Shown here: positions 1 to 8,700 of the stretch, one piece after another
How the letters are laid out: every line of letters starts with the position of its first letter
How positions within the stretch are numbered: the stretch's first letter is position 1
Assembly (NCBI GenBank): GCA_003506735.1
Contig: DNYS01000106.1
Coordinates: 1 to 14,583 of the forward strand
Source of the DNA: Nitrospinota bacterium
GTDB taxonomy: Bacteria > UBA8248
Length of the DNA stretch: 14,583 bases
Direction of reading: 5' to 3'
The notes under the pieces: model-generated
The model's database searches: none
Seen by the model: only the letters and a program-made list of their open reading frames with translations
What the model was told of the DNA's origin: nothing
Made by a program: the position numbers and the translations under genes

Positions 1-173
1 ACGGAAGAAGGCTAGCTGTACATTATACCACTTGAAATCAATATCTTATAAACATCACCATCACTCAAAACTAACCTACCACTATTTATGATCGATTAAA
101 ACCATTATTTCCAATGATTCATCGGATAAAGTTCAACCATTTTAGATGAAATTAGGTGTTTTTAATTGATATA

Positions 174-179
174 TATAAT
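174..179 (+). promoter_or_regulatory. possible -10 element (TATAAT) for the dapL operon
   Basis: A perfect sigma-70-type TATAAT sits about 135 nt before dapL, inside an AT-rich stretch. No good TTGACA-like -35 lies 16-18 nt upstream, and there is no TG extended -10 immediately before it. In a region this AT-rich a TATAAT can arise by chance, so this is a candidate only. If used, transcription would start near 186 and the mRNA would carry a leader of about 130 nt. Confidence 0.3.
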
Positions 180-222
180 ATTGGCCTGATTTTTTGAACT
201 GACTTGCTGGTGAGGAGGTGAC

Positions 223-282
223 ATGCTAGGTTTCCACCACGTTTCACGGGAAACCTTGAAATTTACTGAAATTTTCCAATAA
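223..282 (+). CDS. possible 19-aa leader peptide upstream of dapL
   Basis: ATG at 223 is followed by 18 further sense codons and TAA at 280-282 (peptide MLGFHHVSRETLKFTEIFQ). It is preceded by GAGGAGGTGA at 212-221, a near-perfect complement of the 16S rRNA 3' end and stronger than any other ribosome site in the window, although the spacing to ATG is short (4 nt after GGAGG). The peptide has no membrane segment and no run of lysine or other regulatory codons, so classical attenuation of a lysine gene is not supported. The reading frame overlaps the parS-like palindrome. It may be a translated leader for dapL or simply a chance ORF behind a strong site. Confidence 0.3.
   Translation: MLGFHHVSRETLKFTEIFQ
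241..254. promoter_or_regulatory. parS-like palindrome
   Basis: GTTTCACGGGAAAC differs at one base from the 14-bp core of the chromosomal ParB site parS (GTTTCACGTGAAAC). The same sequence is an inverted repeat (GTTTC, 4-nt loop, GAAAC). It differs at three positions from the Noc-type site ATTTCCCGGGAAAT. No parA, parB or noc gene is in the window, and the changed base breaks the central CACGTG symmetry, so binding is unproven. It lies in the leader 60 nt before dapL. Confidence 0.35.
257..274 (+). repeat. 10-bp-spaced direct repeat TGAAATTT
   Basis: TGAAATTT occurs at 257-264 and again at 267-274, so the two copies start exactly 10 bp apart, about one helical turn. Spacing of this kind is common in sites for dimeric regulators, but the motif is short and AT-rich and may be chance. 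It lies between the parS-like palindrome and the dapL ribosome site. Confidence 0.3.
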
Positions 283-315
283 AATGGCTATTTGGTCTTC
301 ATTTTGAGGTGACTG

Positions 316-1491
316 ATGTCTTCATTTTCTTTTGAGCGGGCCGAGCGCCTCAAGCGTCTTCCTCCGTATCTCTTTGCTGAAATTGACCGCATGAAGAAAG
401 AAGCCCAGGACGAGGGATGGGACATCATCAGTTTGGGCATTGGCGACCCCGATCTGCCGACGCCTGACCATATTATAAATGAGCTTTTCGTGGCCGCCCG
501 ACGCCCCCAAAATCACCGATATCCTTCCTATGAGGGGATGGAAATATTTCGGAAGGCCTGTGCCGATTGGTACGAAGGCCGATTTGGGGTCAATCTCAAT
601 CCGGGGACCGAGGTTCTCTCCTTGATTGGCTCAAAGGAGGGAATCGCCCATATTCCATTGGCATTCATCAATCCGGGAGATTATTCCCTTGTTCCCGATC
701 CAGCATACCCCGTATACGAAATCGGAACTTATTTTGCCGATGGGCAGGTCCACTTTATGCCCTTGGCCGAGGACCGGGGTTTTCTGCCCAATTTGGGTGA
801 TATTCCCTCTGAGGTTGCCAAAAGTACAAAACTCTTGTTTCTGAACTATCCAAATAACCCCACATCCGCTTGCGCTGAAGTGGGATTTTACAATGAGGTG
901 GTCGAATTCGCCCGAAGTTACGCCATCATTGTTTGCAGCGACATCGCCTATTCGGAGATAGCATTCGATGGCTATCGTCCGGTGAGTTTTTTGAATGCCG
1001 AGGGAGCAAAAGAAATCGGTGTGGAATTTCATTCGCTGTCCAAGACATACAACATGACGGGCTGGCGCATTGCCTTTGCCGTGGGAAACTCAGATGTTTT
1101 GGCCGGCCTGGGGGCTATCAAGACCAATGTGGATTCGGGTGTATTTCAGGCGGTCCAGGAAGCCGCGATAGGCGCACTGGGTGCTGACCAGGAGTGTGTC
1201 GCGGATATGTGTAAAACCTATCAAGGGCGGCGTGATGTGATGCTCGAAGGCCTTGCGGAGCTTGGTCTGGAGGCCAATACACCGAAAGCGACATTTTATG
1301 TATGGATAAAATGCCCGGAGGGCTATTCTTCGTCTGAATTTACCGGGCATATTTTGAAAAACTGCGGCGTGGTAACGACCCCTGGCAACGGATTTGGCCC
1401 CACCGGTGAAGGGTACATTCGCATGGCGCTGACCGTTCCCGAAGACCGCATTCGCGAGGCCATCGCCCGTATTCAGAAAGCAGGGTATTGA
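316..1491 (+). CDS. dapL: LL-diaminopimelate aminotransferase
   Basis: PLP-dependent class I/II (fold type I) aminotransferase of 391 aa. DapL converts L-tetrahydrodipicolinate directly to LL-diaminopimelate with glutamate as amino donor, bypassing the DapD/DapC/DapE steps and feeding lysine and peptidoglycan synthesis in the cytoplasm. Visible marks are GIGDPDLPTP at 41-50, the GSKEGI phosphate-binding turn at 105-110, NYPNNPT at 177-183, Asp209 and Tyr212 around the cofactor, the Schiff-base lysine K243 in SLSKTYNMTGWR, and the substrate carboxylate-binding arginine R369. The length is normal for the family. The start is supported by GAGGTGA at 306-312, 3 nt before ATG. folK begins within its stop codon (TTGA overlap), so the two are translationally coupled. 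Close relatives include other aspartate-family aminotransferases, but the overall sequence looks most like DapL. Confidence 0.88.
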   Translation: MSSFSFERAERLKRLPPYLFAEIDRMKKEAQDEGWDIISLGIGDPDLPTPDHIINELFVAARRPQNHRYPSYEGMEIFRKACADWYEGRFGVNLNPGTEVLSLIGSKEGIAHIPLAFINPGDYSLVPDPAYPVYEIGTYFADGQVHFMPLAEDRGFLPNLGDIPSEVAKSTKLLFLNYPNNPTSACAEVGFYNEVVEFARSYAIIVCSDIAYSEIAFDGYRPVSFLNAEGAKEIGVEFHSLSKTYNMTGWRIAFAVGNSDVLAGLGAIKTNVDSGVFQAVQEAAIGALGADQECVADMCKTYQGRRDVMLEGLAELGLEANTPKATFYVWIKCPEGYSSSEFTGHILKNCGVVTTPGNGFGPTGEGYIRMALTVPEDRIREAIARIQKAGY

Positions 1492-1997
1492 GCGAAGAAT
1501 CGCGTATCTTTGTTTCGCTCGGCGCGAATCTGGATGAACCTGCCGCCCAGCTTAAAGAGGCAGTAAAACGACTGAAAAAAGTCCCCGGTCTCCATTTCCA
1601 TGGAATTTCATCTTTCTACCTCACCGAGCCTGTAGGTCCAGTCGAACAGCCTCAGTTTTTCAATGCCGTCGCTGAGTGGAGAACACGTCTCTCTCCCATG
1701 GAGATTTTGGCCTCCATTCTCCAAGTGGAAGAGGAGATGGGCCGAAAAAGAACTGTTCGCTGGGGGCCTCGCAGGATCGATATTGACCTTCTTTTGTACG
1801 CTGGCCGGACAATCGAATCTCCAGGTCTCAGGGTGCCCCATCCAAGCATGCATGAGCGGCGATTTGTCCTGGAGCCACTGGCCGAACTGGCTCCTGAAAT
1901 GATCCATCCCCCTATCGGGAAAACGGCGGCGCAACTCCTCAGCGAATTGCCCGTAGGAGGGCCTTGGATCAAGCGCCTCGATGAGCAATGGACCTAG
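1488..1997 (+). CDS. folK: 2-amino-4-hydroxy-6-hydroxymethyldihydropteridine pyrophosphokinase
   Basis: HPPK transfers pyrophosphate from ATP to 6-hydroxymethyl-7,8-dihydropterin, the step before dihydropteroate synthase in folate synthesis. The 169-aa protein shows the N-terminal SLGANL (10-15), the RWGPRRIDIDLL signature (91-102) with the two Mg-binding aspartates D98 and D100, and VPHPSMHERRFVLEPL (116-131), all hallmarks of the family. The length is typical for a single-domain enzyme. The start is a TTG that overlaps the dapL stop (TTGA). No spaced Shine-Dalgarno sequence precedes it and no in-frame ATG lies nearby, so translation probably depends on coupling to dapL. No folP or folB is seen in the window. 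Confidence 0.93.
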   Translation: MSEESRIFVSLGANLDEPAAQLKEAVKRLKKVPGLHFHGISSFYLTEPVGPVEQPQFFNAVAEWRTRLSPMEILASILQVEEEMGRKRTVRWGPRRIDIDLLLYAGRTIESPGLRVPHPSMHERRFVLEPLAELAPEMIHPPIGKTAAQLLSELPVGGPWIKRLDEQWT

Positions 1998-2220
1998 GGC
2001 GGGGGGGATCTTCTAAAATCATTTGCCGTATAAAACTTGTCTTGTTTTCATCCCTCAAAATCTGAGAGTATTCGATTAGTCCGCCGGAATTTAGGGTGCA
2101 AACAGGGGCCTGTTGATCAGGAATGTGCGGTTTCCGCCTCATTGCCTGGGCAGGGCATTCACAGGTCGGTGGCCGAGGATCTGGACGGCCTGTCTGGTGG
2201 ATGGCGCGGCTTGGGGCTAA
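1998..2220. other. intergenic region folK-panC, no gene seen
   Basis: This 223-nt gap is the largest within the plus-strand run. It starts with a G-rich tract (seven consecutive G) just after the folK stop. Short weak palindromes are present (for example CCTG, 5-nt loop, CAGG near 2110-2122) but no stem followed by a T-run, no tRNA-like fold and no convincing -35/-10 pair. Open frames here overlap panC in other phases and lack family resemblance. It may contain a promoter for panC and the envelope genes, but nothing decisive is visible. Confidence 0.55.
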
Positions 2221-3075
2221 ATGGACAATATCGTGGAAATTGTCTCCTCTCCGGCTGAAATGCGGAATTTGGCGGGGTCTTTGCGGGCGAATGATGGGCC
2301 GCTCGGCTTGGTGCCGACCATGGGAGCCCTTCATGAGGGGCACATCCATTTAATCGACCGCGCGGTTTCAGAGTGTCCAACTGTTGTCGTCAGCATTTTC
2401 GTGAACCCCACTCAATTTGGCCCAGGCGAGGATTATGGCACCTATCCAAGAGATTATGAATCGGATATCCGCATTTGCCGCTCAAGAGGCGTTGTCGCCA
2501 TCTACTCACCAACGGCCGATGCTATGTACGGAAAAGAATTTTCCACTTTGATTGAGGTCCCTTCATTGGCCGAGGGCCTGTGCGGACCACACAGGCCGGG
2601 TCATTTCAGGGGAGTAGCAACGGTCGTTGCCAAATTGTTCGCGGCCTGTAAACCTGACCGGGCATATTTTGGCGAAAAAGACTATCAGCAGCTTATTTTG
2701 ATTCGGCGGATGGCCTTGGATTTGAACCTGGGCATTGAGGTTATAGGTTGCCCAACGGTGCGCGAAAAGGATGGCCTGGCGTTGAGCAGCCGGAATGTCA
2801 ATCTTCAGGGAGATGAGCGTAAAAGGGCTCTTTCCCTGAGTCGGGGATTGCGCAAGGCAACCGAGCTTTTCGCTGCGGGGGAAAAGGAAGCGTCGATCCT
2901 GATCCTGGCGGTCAGCCAGGAACTCGAAATGGCGGAGGCTAAAATTGATTATATCGCGGTTGTCGATCCTGATACCCTAAAGCCCCTTGAGCGGGTCGAT
3001 ATATCCGCTCGGATAGCCGTAGCCGCTCGTATTGGAACGACGCGCCTGATCGATAACATCCCGTTGGAGCTTTAA
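2221..3075 (+). CDS. panC: pantothenate synthetase (pantoate--beta-alanine ligase)
   Basis: Cytoplasmic enzyme joining D-pantoate and beta-alanine with ATP through a pantoyl-adenylate intermediate, giving pantothenate for coenzyme A. The 284 residues match the normal family length. Diagnostic motifs are VPTMGALHEGH at 31-41 (the HIGH-type nucleotide site), FVNPTQF at 60-66, GEKDYQQ at 151-157 and KDGLALSSRN at 183-192 (the KMSKS-like loop). The start is firmly set: an in-frame TAA lies immediately before ATG 2221. GGGG at 2213-2216 is a weak ribosome site. Three nucleotides after its stop the large TPR gene starts in the same frame, so panC is probably co-transcribed with the envelope module. 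panB and panD are not in the window. Confidence 0.96.
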   Translation: MDNIVEIVSSPAEMRNLAGSLRANDGPLGLVPTMGALHEGHIHLIDRAVSECPTVVVSIFVNPTQFGPGEDYGTYPRDYESDIRICRSRGVVAIYSPTADAMYGKEFSTLIEVPSLAEGLCGPHRPGHFRGVATVVAKLFAACKPDRAYFGEKDYQQLILIRRMALDLNLGIEVIGCPTVREKDGLALSSRNVNLQGDERKRALSLSRGLRKATELFAAGEKEASILILAVSQELEMAEAKIDYIAVVDPDTLKPLERVDISARIAVAARIGTTRLIDNIPLEL

Positions 3076-3078
3076 CAG

Positions 3079-5769
3079 ATGAATGTTTGGGGATTTGGAG
3101 GGGGCACAAACCTCAGGAATAGGGTTTGCCTTTTTCTGGTGGTGGGGGCAGTTGCGGGTTTGATGGCCTCATCAGCCTTCACTCAAGACCGCGAAAAACC
3201 CGAAAACATCCTTCTTTTCGGCCTGAAAGCGTATCAGGATGGATTCTATGACCCGGCCGCCGATGCTCTTGCGCGCTATTTGAATGTCCAACCCGGAGGT
3301 CCGCGAGCGGCGAACGCTCGATATTTTCTTGCCAAAGCCTTGCGGCACGCTGAGAAATATAAAGAGGCAATTTCGGTGCACCGGGAGTTTCTGACGCGCC
3401 ACTCAAAAGACAAGAGGGCGCCGAAAATCCGGTTTCAATTGGCCGAAATGTTTCAAAAAATAGGCGATAATTCGAGTGCAGCCAAAGTGTATGCATCGCT
3501 TCCCAAAGGGCCGTTTCGCGCCGAATCGGTGTACAGGATGGCGCAAATTCGCCTCAAGGCCCGGGAGTGGATGGGCGCTGCGGTCGCGATGAAAGAGTTT
3601 GTCGATCTTTTGCCGGACGACCCTCGTGTGGAGGCGGTCGAATTCGAACGGGCAAGAACGATTGACCAATTAAAACGCTATGAAGAGGCCGAGGCTTTAT
3701 ATCAATCAAATATTGGCCGTTATCCTAAAAGCGCCAGAAGCCGGACGGCTCGGCTGCGCCTGGGATTTATTCAGTTCCATTTAAAAAAATATGCGCGGGC
3801 CGAAACTACTTTTCGGGACGTCATGGATAAGAACCCGAAAGATGCGGGTCGTCCCGAGTTTCGCCTGGCGCTTGCGGCGAGTCTCTATGGCCAAAAAAAA
3901 TATCAAAAAGCTGCTGTGACGTTCGAGGAAACACTCGCTCTTCTTTTATCCGCCCGCCAACGCCAAAAAGCGATGCGCGGTGCGGCTGATTCGTGGTGGG
4001 CGAAAAAGGAATACCAACGGGCGGCTAAAGTCTACCGCCGAATAGTTTCAGCGAAAATGGGAACGTCCAGGTTGCTTGGCAGATTTCTCCGGGGCGTAAA
4101 GTATTCCGGCGGGTGCGGCTGGAGCGGCCGCGAGGCGCTTCGGTTTGCCAATGAGGCCGCGAAACGGGGGGCGGAGTTGACTCCAGGCGATCAGTTAATG
4201 TTCGCGGGGTGCCTTCAATCCGCCGGCATGAAAGTTGAGGCGATGGAGCATTATGGAATTGTCGCTCAATCGTCCGGTCGATTGCCAGTTGGAATTGCCG
4301 CTGATTTGCAAATAGCCGAGATTTTGGAAAAGTCAGGTCATCTCAAGGATGCCGCCGCAAAATATGAAAAATTGCTATCCCGAATCGTAAGCCTCAAGGA
4401 TGACGAAAAGAAGGCTCATCCCGAACTATTGAGTGGGTCGTATCGGGGGGTCCTCCGCGCGGCGGGCATTCATTTTCGGGAGGGCAAATGCAAGCCCGCC
4501 GTTCGGCTGGCCAAGTTGGTTCCCCGAGCGCGTGTGCCGGTTAAAAACAGGGCCGAGGTGGCTTCTCTTCGCGCGGAGTGCGCTTATCAGTTGGGAAGCT
4601 ACGAGGAGGCCGAGATCTATTTCAGAAGGGTTTTAATAGGTGCAAGGCGCCCGGAACTGGCCTCCAGCGCCCGTCTGCGTTTGGCTGCAATTGCTGAGGC
4701 GCGGGGAGATAAAGAGGTAGCACTGCGGGGGTTGATGGAGGCTCTTCCTCTTTTGCCGGCGAAAATGCAGAGGGAGGTGCGGCTGAATGCCGGCCGGCTG
4801 TATCGGGAGATGGGGAAAATCAAGGAGAGCCGGGTCGTTCTCCTGCCTTATGCGAAGGATGAAAAGGGAGACGCCAAACGAAGAAGGGAAATTTGGCTCC
4901 TCCTGGCGCATGATGCGGCATCTGCGGGTGAATGGACAAAGGCCAGCGAGGCGCTTGAAAATTGGAATGATTTATCTCCTTCCGATCGGCGGGAAGGACA
5001 GATTTTATGGGTGCAGGTCCTTTTCCAGTTGAGCAAGTGCCCCCTTGCGGTCGAAATGGCGGAGAAAGCGCTTGCCGGCGAGATAGATAATTCCCGGCGT
5101 TTGGGCCTGTTGCGTATTTCCGCATCATGTTTATTGAAGGATAATAAATTCACCGATGCGTCGGCCTTCTTCAAGGAAATTTTAGTGTTGAATCCCGATG
5201 ATGCCGAAGTGGCCTATCAAATGGGTGTCGTTTTTGAGCAGACCGAGGAATTGGGCCGGGCGGCGGACGCCTACGGTTCGTTTGTGGATCGTTTTCCTGG
5301 CCATCCGTTGGTAACGGAGGCGGCGTTTCGGCTGGGAAGTTTGAGGGATGCGGAGGGGAATCGGCAGGCGGCTCTGAAGGCCTACCGCCTTGCTGTTCGC
5401 TCCCCCCGGCAGCAAATTTTTGAGTCGGCGAGATACCAAATTTCTCTGGATCTCGAGGATCGGGGAAAGCTGAAAGAGGCGCTTGCCTCCTTCGAGCGCT
5501 TGGCGTCAGGGGAATTGTCAAAATCTAAATGGCGCAGGGCTGCCGGATGGCATGCGGCGGCCTTGTTGGAGCGGCGCGGGGAATGGAACCGAGCTTTATC
5601 TTATTACTCGCGCATTAGCAAGATTATCCCGGCCGATGGAGCCGAGGATGACCCCAGGGTCCGGGAAGGACGCCGGGCAACGGCCCGGGTAAACCAGATT
5701 GAAGCCTATCTCAAAGAGATTGAAGAGCGGAAAGAGAAAGTAAAAAGACAAGTTCCGCTTTTTCGGTGA
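3079..5769 (+). CDS. large exported TPR protein (first of pair)
   Basis: An 896-aa protein with an N-terminal signal peptide: Arg13/Arg15, a hydrophobic core at about 16-30, and a possible cleavage after SSA (A33). No lipobox cysteine is seen. The rest is an almost continuous array of degenerate TPR helix pairs in the TPR_6/YbgF/BamD style (for example around 45-73 and 79-110), ending in a charged helix that may form a coiled coil. TPR solenoids of this type usually scaffold protein complexes, here in the periplasm or at the outer membrane. No enzymatic motif is visible. GGAG at 3066-3069 precedes the ATG by 9 nt. The upstream frame is closed by the panC stop one codon earlier, which fixes the start. 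The neighbouring TPR protein, ExbB, ExbD and TonB suggest a shared envelope machine. Its precise role is unknown. Confidence 0.85.
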   Translation: MNVWGFGGGTNLRNRVCLFLVVGAVAGLMASSAFTQDREKPENILLFGLKAYQDGFYDPAADALARYLNVQPGGPRAANARYFLAKALRHAEKYKEAISVHREFLTRHSKDKRAPKIRFQLAEMFQKIGDNSSAAKVYASLPKGPFRAESVYRMAQIRLKAREWMGAAVAMKEFVDLLPDDPRVEAVEFERARTIDQLKRYEEAEALYQSNIGRYPKSARSRTARLRLGFIQFHLKKYARAETTFRDVMDKNPKDAGRPEFRLALAASLYGQKKYQKAAVTFEETLALLLSARQRQKAMRGAADSWWAKKEYQRAAKVYRRIVSAKMGTSRLLGRFLRGVKYSGGCGWSGREALRFANEAAKRGAELTPGDQLMFAGCLQSAGMKVEAMEHYGIVAQSSGRLPVGIAADLQIAEILEKSGHLKDAAAKYEKLLSRIVSLKDDEKKAHPELLSGSYRGVLRAAGIHFREGKCKPAVRLAKLVPRARVPVKNRAEVASLRAECAYQLGSYEEAEIYFRRVLIGARRPELASSARLRLAAIAEARGDKEVALRGLMEALPLLPAKMQREVRLNAGRLYREMGKIKESRVVLLPYAKDEKGDAKRRREIWLLLAHDAASAGEWTKASEALENWNDLSPSDRREGQILWVQVLFQLSKCPLAVEMAEKALAGEIDNSRRLGLLRISASCLLKDNKFTDASAFFKEILVLNPDDAEVAYQMGVVFEQTEELGRAADAYGSFVDRFPGHPLVTEAAFRLGSLRDAEGNRQAALKAYRLAVRSPRQQIFESARYQISLDLEDRGKLKEALASFERLASGELSKSKWRRAAGWHAAALLERRGEWNRALSYYSRISKIIPADGAEDDPRVREGRRATARVNQIEAYLKEIEERKEKVKRQVPLFR

Positions 5770-8700
5770 TGACAATGAGAGACTCGCTCCGGCAGCGCAA
5801 ATTTACATTTGGGGTCATCCCTCGGATTCGGGCCGTATTTTTCATCTTCGTCCTCGGAATTTATGGAGGCGCCGTATTTGGTGCGGAAGATACGTCCGGG
5901 AAAAAACTCTCCGTTTCCCTTCCGGAGGTTGTCATTGAGTCGCCCAATATCGAGCGGCTCATTGCCCAGCGTGTCCGCCCCACCCCGCCTAGCCAGCTTG
6001 GGATCCGGATTCCGAAAATTTTTCCCCGTGCGGCTATTCCGGAAATACCCTTTCTTCCCCGTCCGATTCCCCCGGAAGATGATCCGGACCCGGAGTTGAC
6101 CGAGATTTCAGGCACTTTTTCGCGTCTCTTTGGGGACGTAAAGAAGGTATTCGAGAGCGGTTTGGCCTACTTGAAAAAGAATGCCCCCGTCGAGGCACTT
6201 GCCTTGTTTGACGAAACTTTGAAATTGGCGAAATCGCTTCGCTTGAAGGCAGCTGCTCAGTTTTGGGCAGCTGAGACTTTGATGAAACTTGGCCGGCGGG
6301 AGGAGAGCATTCAAGGGAGAAAAAGTCTCTTGAAAATGAATTCCTCATCGGCCGGCCGCTATCGGGCGGCTGCCCGGTACGCGCTTGCCGCGAACCATTG
6401 CGAGGAAAGGGAGTACGAGGCGTGTTTGCGATGGCTCGATTCGGGGAAATGGCCGCTGGGCGGGTTTGCATCAGCCGAGGCGCATTTTCTCAGAGCTTGG
6501 GCCCATATCAAGTTGGGTGCCCATCGGCGGGCGATAGAAGTTCTCCGGATATTGGCGGTGGAGAAAAATCCGCATGCCCTAAAAGCCCTTGTATCGATAG
6601 GTCATTTACATTTAATGGCGGGGAACCTTTCAAGCGCCGAAAAGGCATACCTGCAGGCTGAATCGACTCGTACCCCGAGAGGAAAGAAAAATTCTGATCT
6701 GTTGGGTGAGGCACTCAACGGAGTGGGGTGGTCGCGCCTTCTTCTCGGGAAGACGGAAGAAGCGGGCCACGCCTTTGCCCTCTTCTTTCGAAGGCATCCA
6801 GGTCACCAGCTTGTGCAGTCCGCCGAGGCAGGCGCACTCGCCGCGCAAATTGAGACCAACTCGGCCAAGGCGAAGCGCCTGCTAAAAGAATTTTCCCAAA
6901 AGTATCCTGGAAGCGATCAGATCGCACCTTTGCAACTTCAAACGGCATGGGCTCTATTTCGGGAGCGCGACTACCAAAAGGCGCAAGAACTCGCTGCATC
7001 CGTTAGCGATAATCACCCATTGGGACGCATATACCGCCTTGGGCGAATCATTGAAGGATTAAGCTTGTACCATCTGGGAAAAGTGAGAGAAGCCTTCGGT
7101 ATCTTGAGGTCAGGAGCCGAGAAGCCGCCTGTGGGAAAGAGGTTGCGCGGGGCCGAAAGCAGCGTTGCCCGCTCGGCAGCCATGGCGACCGCATTTGCCG
7201 CTTTTCGATTGAAAGACTACGCGGGAGCGCAGGAAGTGCTCAACCATTGGGCTTTTTTCGCAGGAGCCTCAAAAAATGCTAAGGCCTCGGATGATGAGGC
7301 CGCTCTTTGGTATGGAGAGGCGGCGTTTGAAGCAGGGGCTCTTGACCTGGCTCGCCGCGCCTTAAAAAAAATTCCCCGAAATTCGGATGAATGGTACCGG
7401 GCCCAGGCGGCTCTTGCCTGGATTCATTACAGAAAAAAAGAGTGGAAGCAGGCAGCCGTTGTATTCGACCGCATATTTACGATGAAGCCGCGCGGTCCCC
7501 TTGCCGCTGAGGCACTTGCCCGTGCGGGGGAGGCTCGATTCAATCTAGGCGATTATGCGGGGGCCCTCCGCGCGTTTGAGCGAATTGAAAAGGGATTTGC
7601 CGGCGAGGATGTTGCGAGAGAGGCGCTTCTCGAAAAAGGAAAACTTCTTTTCCGAAGATACCGGCTTGACGAAGCTACCGATATTTTCACGCGATATCTA
7701 AAAAAATACCCCAAAAGTGCCGCCGCTTCTGAGGTGGAATTCTGGATAGCGCTAATTTTGTTTCAGCAGGGGCGCTACGCCATTGCTCGCAACCAATTGT
7801 TGGATTTTTCCGAACGCCATTCCAAGTCGCCCCTTGTTGCGGTAGCGTATTTGCGCGTCGGGGATGCTTTCTACAATGAAGGCCGCTACTCGCAGGCTGA
7901 TCGTGCGTATCGCTTGATGATAAACCGCTTCCCGAAACATCCTCGACGGAGGGATGCGGAATATGGCCTGATATTGACCCGTTTGCGGCAAAAGGATTAT
8001 CCAATGTTCTTTTCGGAGTCCACGAAGTTTATTGGAAAATACGGGGGTGATGAACTCGCTATTTCCCTGGGTTTCCAAATGGGGGAAATTCTCCTGGCGC
8101 AGGGAGATTATGACGCCGCTCTTCGCACCTACCGGGAGTTGCTTACTCGCCATGGGTCGAACCGTTTGGCCGCCCAGGCCTTGTTGCGAATCGCGAACAT
8201 CCACAAACGCCGGAATAAGCTGGATGCGACCCTCGATACATATGAGTCGTTGATTGCCCGATATCCCCAGAGCCCGTTGCGTGCAGACGCTGTTTTTGGG
8301 ATAGCCGAATCTTTGGCAAGTGTGGGCCGGTGCGCCGAGGCCAAAGAGAGGCTAGGGAAATTTATCAGGCGCTACCCCGGGCACAATTACATTCCGGTTG
8401 CATTATTTGAGGCGGGCCGCTGTGCGGCAAAGCTCGGCGATGGTGCCACAGCGGTAATTTACCTGAAGAAGGTGGTTGAGGATTCAAGAATCAGGGGCAG
8501 CGGGCTTCAAACTACCTCCGCCCTTCTTTTGGCGGCCTTGCTTTCAAAGCAGGGGAAACTCGATGATGCGGCCAAGGCTCTAAAGTTCGCTCTTTTGTCG
8601 GACGATCCCAAAGTGGCGGCGGAGGCCCAATACAGCCGGGCAGTCCTCCTTTCCCGTCGAGGGGACCGGATGGCGGCGTCGGAATTTCTCAAGTTGACCT

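Larger units (their letters stand above)
1..315. other. AT-rich non-coding region upstream of dapL
   Basis: No convincing gene of normal size is seen on either strand. Base composition is strikingly AT-rich: two 60-base lines counted by hand (61-180) gave 28% and 22% GC, against roughly 52-60% in the neighbouring genes. The block contains a perfect TATAAT at 174-179, a short leader ORF at 223-282, a parS-like palindrome at 241-254 and a 10-bp-spaced direct repeat at 257-274. It most likely holds the promoter and 5' leader of the dapL transcription unit. Whether the far left end belongs to a neighbouring gene's 3' region cannot be told. Confidence 0.7.

Noticed and set aside
1..260. Replication origin suggested by AT-rich DNA plus a parS-like site
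   Set aside because: No convincing DnaA boxes (TTATNCACA) were found; the nearest, TTATAAACA at 46-54, has two mismatches. No dnaA, dnaN, gidA or parAB genes are nearby.
2123..2353. Small plus-strand ORF spanning the folK-panC gap
   Set aside because: More than half of it is panC in another frame. The peptide is Trp/Arg/Gly-rich with no family likeness and no good ribosome site.
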